This document shows, piece by piece, positions 30,394-37,097 of a stretch of 37,097 bases of DNA (its first letter is position 1; every line of letters begins with the position of its first letter). A program made the translations under genes and the position numbers. Source of the stretch: Pseudomonadota bacterium (GTDB taxonomy: Bacteria; Pseudomonadota; Alphaproteobacteria; Rhizobiales; Hyphomicrobiaceae); assembly GCA_023410905.1 (NCBI GenBank), contig JAEYPL010000225.1:1-37097 (forward strand). The letters are read 5' to 3'. A model generated the notes under the pieces. That model was given only the letters and a program-made list of their open reading frames with translations. It made no database searches and had not been told where the DNA came from.

Positions 30394-30452
30394 GTTGCTG
30401 TCCAAAATCCGAAGTGGTCCGTCAGACGGACATGCTCCGGTAATGGGATCAG

Positions 30453-30584
30453 TTAGCGCACCTGCTGCGTCACGGGGGCAACGTCGCCCGCGCCGAGCTT
30501 GTACGACTCGTGAGCCACTTCCTTGCGGCACGCGCCAAGAGCAACGGCCGCAACAACGGTGGCAAGAACGATTGCACTCTTCAT
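30453..30584 (-). CDS. Small predicted lipoprotein
   Basis: A 43-residue protein, easy to miss because of its size. It has a lysine start, a hydrophobic stretch 'IVLATVVAAVALGAC' and a clear lipobox LGAC with Cys19, so lipid attachment and export are predicted. The mature peptide is only about 25 residues ('CRKEVAHESYKLGAGDVAPV...'). GGGGAG lies eight bases before the ATG and a terminator follows 60 bp downstream. Such short Cys-Arg-Lys-Glu lipopeptides occur in Rhizobiales as uncharacterised proteins. Entericidin-like or envelope-stress roles are possible but unproven. Confidence 0.65.
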   Translation of the reverse strand: MKSAIVLATVVAAVALGACRKEVAHESYKLGAGDVAPVTQQVR

Positions 30585-30685
30585 AGTTCAGTCTCCCCTA
30601 GAAAACCCCGAGATGGGATCAACTCTCTACGCAGACCCTGCTCCGTCACCGGCGCATTGGCGCCACGCTCATTGGCGGCATACAT
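30581..30685 (-). CDS. Possible 34-residue upstream reading frame
   Basis: An ATG at 30685 opens a frame of 34 residues ('MYAANERGANAPVTEQGL...') that ends in a TGA overlapping the lipoprotein start (ATGA). Its first two thirds have GC-rich third positions. No good ribosome-binding site is visible and no family is recognised. It could be a coupled leader peptide or chance. Confidence 0.2.
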   Translation of the reverse strand: MYAANERGANAPVTEQGLRRELIPSRGFLGETEL

Positions 30686-30951
30686 CGCTAGGGAGCGCGT
30701 ATGTCCCAATGGCCACAGCCAATAGTGCCTTGACCCCCCACGAATAGCGGCTCAAGTTTCGCCTGTGGCAGTCGCCCTAATCTGGGTACTTCTGAGGCGA
30801 CCTCAGATCAAGGACGGCGGGCTTTCTGTGGATGTTTTGTGCCGCTAGAGATGCGAAAAAGCCACGGAAAAGCAGTTCAATAATCGTTCAGCATCGAAAC
30901 TCGGGCGATTTGCACGTCCGAATAGCTCCGAATACGTATTTGCGGCCGGTT
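30586..30951. other. Non-coding spacer between lipoprotein and tolB
   Basis: About 365 bp with no convincing gene apart from the 34-residue frame. It contains a perfect inverted repeat TCTGAGG-cga-CCTCAGA at 30791-30807, which may be an operator or short hairpin, and should hold the lipoprotein promoter. No terminator is evident right after tolB. No pal gene is present on either strand. Confidence 0.5.
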
Positions 30952-32319
30952 TCAGCGCAGCAGTGGGGACCACGCGGGGTCCGAAGCAAACGACGGCGTG
31001 CGAATCACTCGCTCGTTACGCGCCGTCAGGTCGATCGAATAAATGCGAGGGCCGCCGTTGGCGCCCTGCTGCTCCCTGAAGAACATCAGAAATCGCCCAT
31101 TCGGCGCCCACGTCGGCCCTTCGTTGTGATAACCGTCCGTGAGGATGCGCTCGCCTGAGCCATCAGGGTGCAGGACGCCGATAAGAAACCGCCCCGACGC
31201 CTGCTTCGTGAATGCGATGTAGTCGCCGCGCGGCGACCACACGGGTGTCGAGTAGCGGCCCTCGCCGAGGCTGATGCGGCGCGGGGCCTGACCGTCCGAC
31301 CCCATCACATAGAGGGCCTGGTGCCCTTCACGGTCCGACTCGAAAACGATCTGGCGTCCGTCGGGTGAGTAGCAAGGTCCGGTATCGATCGCGCGCCCCT
31401 GCGTGAGCCGGCGCATCTGGCGGCTGCGCAAGTCCATCTCGAGAATGGAGCTGTCGCCCTCCTGCTGGAGGCTCATGACGATGCGCTGCCCGTCCGGCGA
31501 AAAGCGCGGTGCGAATGTCATGCCGGGGAAGTCGCCGACAACGCCGCGCTGCCCGGTATCGATATTGAGCATCACGACGCGGGGCTGTGCGCCGGCGGCG
31601 TAGGACATGTACGTGATTTCCTGCGTCGTAGGGCTGAAGCGCGGGGTGAGCACAAGCTCGCCACCCTGGCTCAGCAGGCGCGTGTTGTGACCATCCTGGT
31701 CCATGATGGCGAGCCGTTTCACGCGCTTCTGCTTCGGCCCCGTCTCGTCGATGAAAACGATGCGCGAGTCGAAGTAGCCCTTTTCGAGCGTGAGCTTCTC
31801 CCAGACCTGATCGGCCAGGATGTGCCCGACGCGCCGCCAGTTCGTGACGGCCGTCGTGAACTGCTGCCCGGTGAGCTGCTTGCCGATGACCACGTCCCAG
31901 AGTCGGAACTCGGCCCTGACGCGGCCATCGCCGAGCTGCGAGACCCGCCCGACCACCAGCGCTTCGGCGCCCGAGCTGCGCCAGTCGGCAAAGCGCGGCG
32001 TTGCGTTCAGATCGCCGATGCGTTCGATGAAACCGGCGGGATCGAGTGGGACGAACAGCCCTGAGCTCTCGAGGTCCGCTGTCACGACGGCTGCAATTTC
32101 CGCGGCAAAGCGCGGATCGTCGCCGAGGAAGGGCGCAATGGCGATCGGCCGCGGCCGGACATTGCCCTGGTCGACATCGACCTGCAGCGGCCCGCGCGGT
32201 GGTGGCTGCTGTGCGCCGGCGGGCAGCATCGGCCCGAAGGCGGGTGCGAGCGTCGCCGCGGCGCCGACCTGCAGGACGGTTCGCCGCGTCAGCGTGCGCT
32301 TCATGGTCGTGCCAGACAT
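30952..32319 (-). CDS. tolB: Tol-Pal system beta-propeller protein TolB
   Basis: 455 residues. The N-terminal region (about 45-175) is the TolB alpha/beta domain ('IAIAPFLGDDPRFAAEIAAVVTADLESSGLFVPLD'). A six-bladed propeller follows with repeats such as 'SPDGRQIVFESDREG', 'GRYSTPVWSPRGDYIAFTK' and 'NEGPTWAPNGRFLMFFRE'. The signal peptide contains a twin-arginine motif 'LTRRTVLQVGAAA', so Tat export is likely. TolB is periplasmic, linking Pal and the TolQRA machine for outer-membrane constriction. tolQ, tolR, tolA and pal are absent from this window, which is unusual. The start at 32319 has only a weak GGG-type ribosome-binding site. Confidence 0.92.
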   Translation of the reverse strand: MSGTTMKRTLTRRTVLQVGAAATLAPAFGPMLPAGAQQPPPRGPLQVDVDQGNVRPRPIAIAPFLGDDPRFAAEIAAVVTADLESSGLFVPLDPAGFIERIGDLNATPRFADWRSSGAEALVVGRVSQLGDGRVRAEFRLWDVVIGKQLTGQQFTTAVTNWRRVGHILADQVWEKLTLEKGYFDSRIVFIDETGPKQKRVKRLAIMDQDGHNTRLLSQGGELVLTPRFSPTTQEITYMSYAAGAQPRVVMLNIDTGQRGVVGDFPGMTFAPRFSPDGQRIVMSLQQEGDSSILEMDLRSRQMRRLTQGRAIDTGPCYSPDGRQIVFESDREGHQALYVMGSDGQAPRRISLGEGRYSTPVWSPRGDYIAFTKQASGRFLIGVLHPDGSGERILTDGYHNEGPTWAPNGRFLMFFREQQGANGGPRIYSIDLTARNERVIRTPSFASDPAWSPLLR

Positions 32320-32419
32320 TGATTCGCCCGTCCCCGGAAAATCCCTTGGACGCTGTGCGATGCCAAGGTGTCGAAAGTTTGAAGCTACTGGACGGGCGCG
32401 GGAATCTGCGGCGATCCGC

Positions 32420-33196
32420 TCAGCCGAGCGTAACCCCGCATTTTGCAGCCCATCCGAGCCCCTCGAGTGTGCCCTTACGCGGCTTGTACTCGCAGCCGAC
32501 ATAACCCGAGAAGCCGCTCGCGTCGATCTCCCGGAAGAGGAAGGCGTAGTTCATTTCCCCATCATCCGGTTCTCCGCGGTCCGGCGGGCTGGCAATCTGG
32601 TAGTGGCGCGCCAGATGGCCGAACTCCCGGATGGCCATCGCGGTATCGCCCTCCTGGATCTGCCGGTGATAGAGGTCGAACTGCAGGCCGAGGTTGGCTT
32701 CGGCCACTTCGTAGATGACCGCCCGCGCTTCCCCCGTCGTATTGAGGAAGAAACCCGGAATATCGCGCGTGTTGATCGGCTCGATGATCACGTCGACGTT
32801 GTCCTTGGCCGCAAGCCGCGCCGCGCGCTTGAGGTTGGCCACATACGTGCGTCGTTCCGCCCCGTGATGGCGCAGGCCCGGCATGGCGTGAATGCGCCGG
32901 CATCCGGTCGCCTCGGCATAGCGCAGCGCCATCGCGACCGCCTGCTCGAACTCGGCTTCACGTCCCGGGATGGCGGCGAGGCCACGCTCGCCCTTTGTCC
33001 AGTCGCCCGGCGGCAGGTTGAAGAGTGCCTGAGTCAGGCCATTCGCTTTCAGCCGTGATGCGATTTCCTGCGGCTCGTTCTCGTAGGGAAAGAGAAATTC
33101 GACGGCGCGGAAGCCTGCTTTGGCCGCCGCTTCAAAGCGGTCGAGGAAGGGCACTTCCAGGAACATGAACGAGAGATTGGCGGCGAAGCGCGGCAT
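32420..33196 (-). CDS. hyi: Hydroxypyruvate isomerase family TIM-barrel enzyme
   Basis: 258 residues of the xylose-isomerase-like TIM barrel family. 'MPRFAANLSFMFLEVPFLDRFEAAAKAGFRAVEFLFPY' and 'IIEPINTRDIPGFFLNT' are typical of Hyi/Gip and OtnI (2-oxo-tetronate isomerase); the Glu in 'IEPIN' and 'QFDLYHRQIQEG' carry metal ligands, and 'GCEYKPRKGTLEGLGW' ends the fold. It interconverts hydroxypyruvate and tartronate semialdehyde, or a related 2-oxo acid; glyoxylate-pathway partners gcl and glxR are not in view. GGGAGG precedes the ATG by four bases. It lies 100 bp upstream of tolB on the same strand. Confidence 0.9.
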   Translation of the reverse strand: MPRFAANLSFMFLEVPFLDRFEAAAKAGFRAVEFLFPYENEPQEIASRLKANGLTQALFNLPPGDWTKGERGLAAIPGREAEFEQAVAMALRYAEATGCRRIHAMPGLRHHGAERRTYVANLKRAARLAAKDNVDVIIEPINTRDIPGFFLNTTGEARAVIYEVAEANLGLQFDLYHRQIQEGDTAMAIREFGHLARHYQIASPPDRGEPDDGEMNYAFLFREIDASGFSGYVGCEYKPRKGTLEGLGWAAKCGVTLG

Positions 33197-33274
33197 GGAT
33201 CTGATCCTCCCGGAAGCTGGTTCTGTTTGCGCGAGCATTGCAGAGGCGGGCCGCCTTGTCAGCAGGCCGCCCGC

Positions 33275-33610
33275 TCACCGTTTTGGTGCATCGCGGAGCG
33301 TCATGATGAAGGCCGCCAGATCGTACATCTCGTCCTGGCTCAAGTGATGGTTCGGCATGATGGGCGGGACGTCGCGCAGCCACGCGATGATCCCCTCCGG
33401 CGTCTGATTGCGGCGCCGGGCCACGGCGGCGAAGCCGGGGATCTCGTTCTCGGCCCGTTTCTCCCCCTGACCCGGCACCATATGGCAGTTGGCGCACAGC
33501 CGCTCGGCCAGCGCGCGCCCCTTCGCGATGGTCTCGGCTGCTTCGGCGCCCCCCGGTCCGAACCCCAGTACCAGCAACCCTACTACCACCGCTGCCCGCC
33601 GCGCCTTCAT
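33275..33610 (-). CDS. Class I cytochrome c
   Basis: 111 residues. A Sec signal peptide ('AAVVVGLLVLGFGPGGAEA') precedes the mature protein. The single haem motif is 'CANCH', and the axial methionine is probably in 'PPIMPNHHLS'. The size fits a small monohaem periplasmic cytochrome. 'YDLAAFIMTLRD' is the C-terminal helix that packs against the N-terminal helix in this fold. It is a likely electron carrier; the partner enzyme is not identified. GGAG lies eight bases before the ATG at 33610. It is divergent from the YdcH gene. Confidence 0.9.
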   Translation of the reverse strand: MKARRAAVVVGLLVLGFGPGGAEAAETIAKGRALAERLCANCHMVPGQGEKRAENEIPGFAAVARRRNQTPEGIIAWLRDVPPIMPNHHLSQDEMYDLAAFIMTLRDAPKR

Positions 33611-33787
33611 CGCTCTATCTCCAAAGCATCGCCCCCGGATCATCGCCCCCGAGAATGAACGGTGCCGCTCGGTCCGTGCAAGGGACCGAGGGCCGCATCC
33701 GGACCACGCAACGCCTCACTTGCGCCGGGCCGCCGCGGGAGATATGCCGGAACACCGTTCGGCCACGGATGTGCGGAGCAGAGCCCA

Positions 33788-33997
33788 TTGACGCAGCGAC
33801 CCGACGAGCGTGAGGTGCGCGAGCAGCTAGCCACGCTGCGCGCCGAGCACCGCGATCTCGACGAGCGCATCGTGCGGCTCGAGGCGGAGCATTCCAACGA
33901 TCAGGTCACGATCAAGCGGCTCAAGAAGCAGAAGCTTCTGCTAAAGGACCGGATCACCTCCCTCGAGGACCAGATCACGCCGGACATCATTGCCTGA
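33788..33997 (+). CDS. YdcH family protein (DUF465)
   Basis: 69 residues, dominated by a coiled-coil: 'REVREQLATLRAEHRDLDERIVRLEAEHSNDQVTIKRLKKQKLLLKDRITSLEDQ'. The R-L-K-K-x-K-L-x-L-K-D signature is the DUF465/YdcH hallmark. The start is a TTG at 33788 with GGAG nine bases upstream; the open frame upstream to 33662 has no homology to the family and is not included. DUF465 genes often precede purE in Rhizobiales, as here. Function unknown. Confidence 0.85.
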   Translation: MTQRPDEREVREQLATLRAEHRDLDERIVRLEAEHSNDQVTIKRLKKQKLLLKDRITSLEDQITPDIIA

Positions 33998-34121
33998 GCC
34001 CCGGACGCCTTCAGGGCCAATGGGCGGGATCGTCCACACCATGCGGAGCGGGAGCGCTTGCAGGGGCGTTAGGGGATCAATAGTTTCTCTTTTTCCTTTC
34101 GAGACCTGAAAGAGGCAGCAA

Positions 34122-34616
34122 ATGGCCGGGGCGGCGGCAGACGTGGCAATCATCATGGGCAGCCGCTCGGACTGGCCGACCATGAAACGGGCAGCCGAGG
34201 TCCTGGACGAGCTCGGCGTCAGCTACGATGCGAGGGTCATCTCGGCCCACCGCACGCCGAAGCGCCTCTATGATTTCGCGACGAAAGCGCGTGAGTCCGG
34301 TTTCAAGGTCATCATCGCAGGAGCCGGCGGTGCCGCGCATCTCCCCGGCATGACCGCCTCCATGACGCCGCTCCCGGTGCTTGGCGTCCCCGTGAAGACG
34401 AGTACGCTTTCGGGCCAGGACAGCCTTCTTTCGATCGTCCAGATGCCCGCCGGCATTCCGGTCGGCACGTTGGCCATCGGCGAGGCCGGGGCCGCCAATG
34501 CCGGCCTCCTCGCTGCGCAGATCCTCGGGATCTCGGATCCCGCGCTCGCCGCCCGTCTCGATGCCTGGCGCGCGCGCCAGACAGCGAGCATTCCCGAGGC
34601 GCCCGAAGGACCATGA
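34122..34616 (+). CDS. purE: N5-carboxyaminoimidazole ribonucleotide mutase
   Basis: 164 residues, the class I PurE length. 'VAIIMGSRSDWPTMKRAAEVLDELGVSYDARVISAHRTPKRL' has the conserved G-S-x-S-D and S-A-H-R-T-P motifs with the catalytic histidine. 'IIAGAGGAAHLPGM' follows. It moves the carboxyl group from N5 to C4 of the imidazole ring in purine synthesis. AGAGG lies six bases before the ATG. Its stop overlaps the purK start by four bases. Confidence 0.97.
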   Translation: MAGAAADVAIIMGSRSDWPTMKRAAEVLDELGVSYDARVISAHRTPKRLYDFATKARESGFKVIIAGAGGAAHLPGMTASMTPLPVLGVPVKTSTLSGQDSLLSIVQMPAGIPVGTLAIGEAGAANAGLLAAQILGISDPALAARLDAWRARQTASIPEAPEGP

Positions 34617-35713
34617 CGGTGCCGGCGCCGCTCGCCCCGCATAGCGTGATCGGAATTCTCGGTGGCGGACAGCTCGCCAAGATGCTGGTTCAGGCCGCCG
34701 CCGAACTCGGCTTCCGCGTGGCCATCTACTCCGATGACTGGGGGCCGGCGCTCGACGTCGCGGGCAGTCACCTGATTGGACCTTATGAGAATCTCGCCCG
34801 TCTCGACGAGTTCGCCCGTGCGGTGGATGTCGTGACGTATGAGTTCGAGAATGTGCCGGTCATCGCGGCGGAGCATCTCGCGCGGCGCGTACCGGTGCGG
34901 CCCGGTCCGCAGGCGCTGCGCGTCGCACAGGACCGCAGCGTCGAGAAGGATTTCATTTCCGGTCTCGGCATTCCGATCGCACCTTTCGCGGTGATCAAGA
35001 GCCTCGACGATCTCGCGGCAGCCACGGCCGTCATGAGCCAGTGGCAATCTCCAGCCATCCTGAAGACCGCGCGCCTCGGCTACGATGGCAAGGGGCAGGC
35101 CACCATCGCGACGCCCGCCGATCTGGCTGCCGCGTTCGCTTCGCTCGGCAGCGTGCCGGCCGTGCTCGAGCGGCGGATCGATTTCGCCTTCGAGATTTCC
35201 ATGCTGGTCGTGCGTTCGCTCGACGGCGTCGTCGCTTGCTATGACCCGCCGCGCAACACGCACGCGGGTGGCATCCTGCGCACGTCGCTCGTGCCGGCAG
35301 GAATTTCGTCGAACGTCGAAGCGCAGGCGCGCGGCATCGCTGAGCGTATCGCGACCGAGCTCGATTATGTGGGCGTACTCGGCGTCGAGATGTTCTATCT
35401 CGGCGAGACGTCGCCGACGCCGTTGCTTGTGAATGAGATCGCGCCGCGCGTCCACAACTCCGGCCACTGGACAATGGATGCGTGTGCGGTCTCGCAGTTC
35501 GAGAACCACATCCGCGCCATCGCCGGCTGGCCGCTTGGCGCAACTGCAAGACACAGCAATGCGGAGATGCGCAATCTCATCGGTGACGATGTCGAAGCCT
35601 GGCCGTCGCTTGCGGCCGATCGCGACCTCTGCCTGCATCTTTACGGAAAGCGCGAGGCACGCCCCGGCCGCAAGATGGGGCATGTGACGCGCCTCTCGCC
35701 GCGCCGGGATTGA
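34613..35713 (+). CDS. purK: N5-carboxyaminoimidazole ribonucleotide synthase
   Basis: 366 residues, an ATP-grasp enzyme that carboxylates AIR on N5 using bicarbonate and ATP. The N-terminus is 'IGILGGGQLAKMLVQAA', and 'TYEFENVP' is typical. The ATP-grasp core reads 'AILKTARLGYDGKGQ' and 'LERRIDFAFEISMLVVR', and the metal-binding part is 'VNEIAPRVHNSGHWT'. PurE uses its product next. The ATGA overlap with purE indicates coupled translation. It ends with no clear terminator. Confidence 0.97.
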   Translation: MTVPAPLAPHSVIGILGGGQLAKMLVQAAAELGFRVAIYSDDWGPALDVAGSHLIGPYENLARLDEFARAVDVVTYEFENVPVIAAEHLARRVPVRPGPQALRVAQDRSVEKDFISGLGIPIAPFAVIKSLDDLAAATAVMSQWQSPAILKTARLGYDGKGQATIATPADLAAAFASLGSVPAVLERRIDFAFEISMLVVRSLDGVVACYDPPRNTHAGGILRTSLVPAGISSNVEAQARGIAERIATELDYVGVLGVEMFYLGETSPTPLLVNEIAPRVHNSGHWTMDACAVSQFENHIRAIAGWPLGATARHSNAEMRNLIGDDVEAWPSLAADRDLCLHLYGKREARPGRKMGHVTRLSPRRD

Positions 35714-35887
35714 GCGCCGCCGATATCCAAGCGCCACGTAATGCTCACATCATCGTCACGCTAAGAACGCATGATTGGCAAACGCTGGCGGCCCGGACAT
35801 GCGGTCCGGCGCTCATGTGTCGACCGGCTCCGGCATTCGAGGGCGCGCATCATCTCGCGCCGCTCTAGCGAGAGGGAAGGATCCCCC
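35714..35887. other. Spacer after purK
   Basis: About 175 bp with no convincing gene. It probably holds the promoter of the small anchored protein gene. No terminator with a T-run is visible. Confidence 0.4.
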
Positions 35888-36088
35888 ATGACGATGAACA
35901 GAACCGTGGTCGTGATTGCGGCGCTCGTGCTGGCTCTCACACTCGCCTGGTACGTGGTGCCGCTGCCGGATGGTGATGCACCGCACACACCACCGGCCGC
36001 GACCGCTCCGACCACGCAACCGGCTCCGGCTCCCGAAGCCGCGCCGACCACACCGGCGACGCCGCCAACCGAAACGCCGAAGCAGTAA
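35888..36088 (+). CDS. Small membrane-anchored Pro/Thr-rich protein
   Basis: 66 residues: a single N-terminal hydrophobic segment ('TVVVIAALVLALTLAWYVV', about 5-23) followed by a tail of alternating Pro, Ala and Thr with little else. The tail would be extended and periplasmic, with the helix acting as signal anchor. GAAGG lies seven bases before the ATG. Low-complexity composition makes homology impossible to judge by eye. A perfect 10-bp inverted repeat follows its stop. Confidence 0.65.
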   Translation: MTMNRTVVVIAALVLALTLAWYVVPLPDGDAPHTPPAATAPTTQPAPAPEAAPTTPATPPTETPKQ

Positions 36089-36100
36089 ATTCGAGAACCG

Positions 36101-36128
36101 CCGGCTGCTCGTTGTTTCGAGCAGCCGG
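36101..36128. other. Strong hairpin after the small anchored protein gene
   Basis: CCGGCTGCTC (36101-36110) with GAGCAGCCGG (36119-36128) around an 8-nt loop, 13 bases after a stop codon. There is no T-run on the plus strand, so it may stabilise the mRNA end or act with Rho rather than as an intrinsic terminator. Confidence 0.5.
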
Positions 36129-36209
36129 TCCCAAGTCCAGCGTTGGAGCTTCCTCTGAGCCGGATTTTGTGCTGCCTAGGGGCACGAAATCGGCGAGGGG
36201 AATGCTTCT

Positions 36210-37097
36210 ATGGTCGTCATCATCGTCGGGGCTGGTATCGGCGGGCTGTCGCTGGCGCTCAGCTTGCATCAGGTCGGCATCACGGCGCGCGTCTATGAGA
36301 GCGTCGACAAGCTCGAGCCGCTCGGCGTCGGCATCAACCTGCTGCCGCATGCCGTGCGCGAGCTGACGGAACTCGGCCTCGCTGACGAGATCGCCCGGAC
36401 GGCTATTCCGACCTCGACGCTTTCGTACTTCTCCAAGCGCGGCCAGCTCATCTGGTCCGAGCCGCGCGGGAAATCGGCGGGCTACAACTGGCCGCAGTTC
36501 TCGATTCACCGCGGCGAGCTGCAGATGATCCTCTATCGCGCGGTGCTGGAGCGTCTCGGCGCCGAGACCGTGCACACCGGGCATCATTTCTCGTCATTCG
36601 AGGAAACTAGCACTGGCATCCGCGCTCACTTTACGGACCGGCGCGGCGGCGCACCGCGTGAGGCGGCTGAAGGTACGGTTCTCATTGGTGCTGACGGCAT
36701 TCACTCGACGCTGCGCGCCGCGTTCGTGCCGGGCGAAGGTCCGCCAAAGTGGAATGGCGCCATTCTCTGGCGCGGCGTCACGGAAAGCACGCCTTTCCTC
36801 GATGGCCGCACGATGATCATGGCCGGGCACGAGCGGCAGAAGTTCGTGTGCTATCCGATCTCGCGGGAAGCGCTCGACAAGGGGCGCGCGCTCGTCAACT
36901 GGATTGCGGAGCTGCGTTACAATCCCGATCACACTTGGCGTCGCGAGGACTGGAATCGGCCCGGGCGCCTCGACGAATTTCTCCCGCTCTTCGAGAGCTG
37001 GCAATTCGGATGGCTCGACGTGCCGGGCCTCATCCGCGATGCTCGCGCCTGCTTCGAGTATCCCATGGTCGACCGCGATCCCCTGCCGAGCTGGGGG
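36210..37097 (+). CDS. PhzS-like flavin-dependent monooxygenase (partial, cut by window end)
   Basis: 296 codons are visible with no stop. The FAD motif is 'VIIVGAGIGGLSLALSL', followed by 'GVGINLLPHAVRELTELGLADEIARTAIPTSTLSYFSKRGQLIWSEPRG', 'PQFSIHRGELQMILYRAVLERLG', 'LIGADGIHSTLR' (the DG motif), 'WRGVTESTPFLDG' and 'YPMVDRDPLPSWG', all closely matching the PhzS-type family that hydroxylates phenazine carboxylates. The GD...P FAD motif should follow beyond the edge. No phenazine genes are here, so the substrate is likely another aromatic. GAGGGG lies nine bases before the ATG at 36210. Confidence 0.9.
   Translation, partial: MVVIIVGAGIGGLSLALSLHQVGITARVYESVDKLEPLGVGINLLPHAVRELTELGLADEIARTAIPTSTLSYFSKRGQLIWSEPRGKSAGYNWPQFSIHRGELQMILYRAVLERLGAETVHTGHHFSSFEETSTGIRAHFTDRRGGAPREAAEGTVLIGADGIHSTLRAAFVPGEGPPKWNGAILWRGVTESTPFLDGRTMIMAGHERQKFVCYPISREALDKGRALVNWIAELRYNPDHTWRREDWNRPGRLDEFLPLFESWQFGWLDVPGLIRDARACFEYPMVDRDPLPSWG

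Noticed and set aside
33662..33787. A longer N-terminus for the YdcH protein
   Set aside because: The extra 42 residues are Arg/Gly/Pro-rich with no family match. A TTG with GGAG at proper spacing gives the expected length.
1..37097. tRNA or rRNA genes, CRISPR array, insertion sequences
   Set aside because: Reading by eye I found no convincing T-arm/acceptor pairs, no periodic repeat with spacers and no transposase motif or terminal repeats. A tRNA scan would settle the first point.

Overview
This 37-kb, GC-rich window looks chromosomal and alphaproteobacterial, most likely Hyphomicrobiales (an inference). The evidence is strong G/C bias at third codon positions, a glnK-amt pair, an MnmE/MnmG/RsmG/ParA/ParB cluster with alphaproteobacterial-style parS sites, a YdcH-purE-purK block, and an ArsR-methyltransferase/metF/metH-type operon. 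I saw no transposase, integrase, CRISPR array, rRNA or tRNA. Most of the window is core and housekeeping DNA with small accessory genes between.

Layout. 1-2033: tail of an unidentified gene, a candidate small RNA with a strong terminator, a stand-alone cyclic-nucleotide-binding protein and a PEP-mutase/isocitrate-lyase family enzyme. 2064-6541: a PAS-GGDEF-EAL protein with a degenerate GGDEF site, a four-helix membrane protein, ribosomal protein L32, an OmpR-type response regulator, a YkuD-fold protein and a non-coding stretch of strong hairpins ending in a terminator. 6542-8444: the nitrogen module glnK-amt behind a good sigma-54 promoter match. 8567-12088: acyl-CoA thioesterase II, a UbiH-type hydroxylase and an MFS transporter. 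12245-15348: an overlapping methionine operon made of an ArsR-methyltransferase fusion, metF and a MetH that contains only the homocysteine domain. A perfect 16-bp palindrome sits inside its promoter. 15352-19606: a periplasmic protein, a DUF1304 protein, a CaiB-type CoA-transferase, an SMP-30 lactonase and a CitE-like lyase. 19693-27186: isolated hisA, then the origin-proximal cluster parB, parA, rsmG, mnmG, two VOC genes and mnmE, with three parS sites (one inside rsmG, a direct pair upstream of VOC1). 27223-29796: GNAT, glyoxalase II and a YdjC deacetylase. 29797-30951: a gene-poor stretch with a small transcription unit bearing a DnaA-box-overlapped promoter and an easily missed 43-residue lipoprotein with its own terminator. 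30952-33997: tolB apart from its usual partners, a hydroxypyruvate-isomerase-type enzyme, a cytochrome c and YdcH. 34122-37097: purEK, a small anchored Pro/Thr-rich protein and the start of a PhzS-like flavin monooxygenase cut by the window end.

How the genes work together. GlnK gates Amt under nitrogen control. MetF supplies methyl-THF for a cobalamin-dependent methionine synthase whose remaining domains must be encoded elsewhere; the SAM-binding ArsR fusion is the likely feedback regulator. ParB loading at the three parS sites marks the centromere region, and MnmE and MnmG modify the tRNA wobble uridine together. PurE and PurK act in succession in purine synthesis. No single gene cluster is an obviously new system. 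The best leads are the methionine regulatory unit with its truncated MetH, the two structured non-coding stretches, and the small gene with a DnaA box on its promoter.
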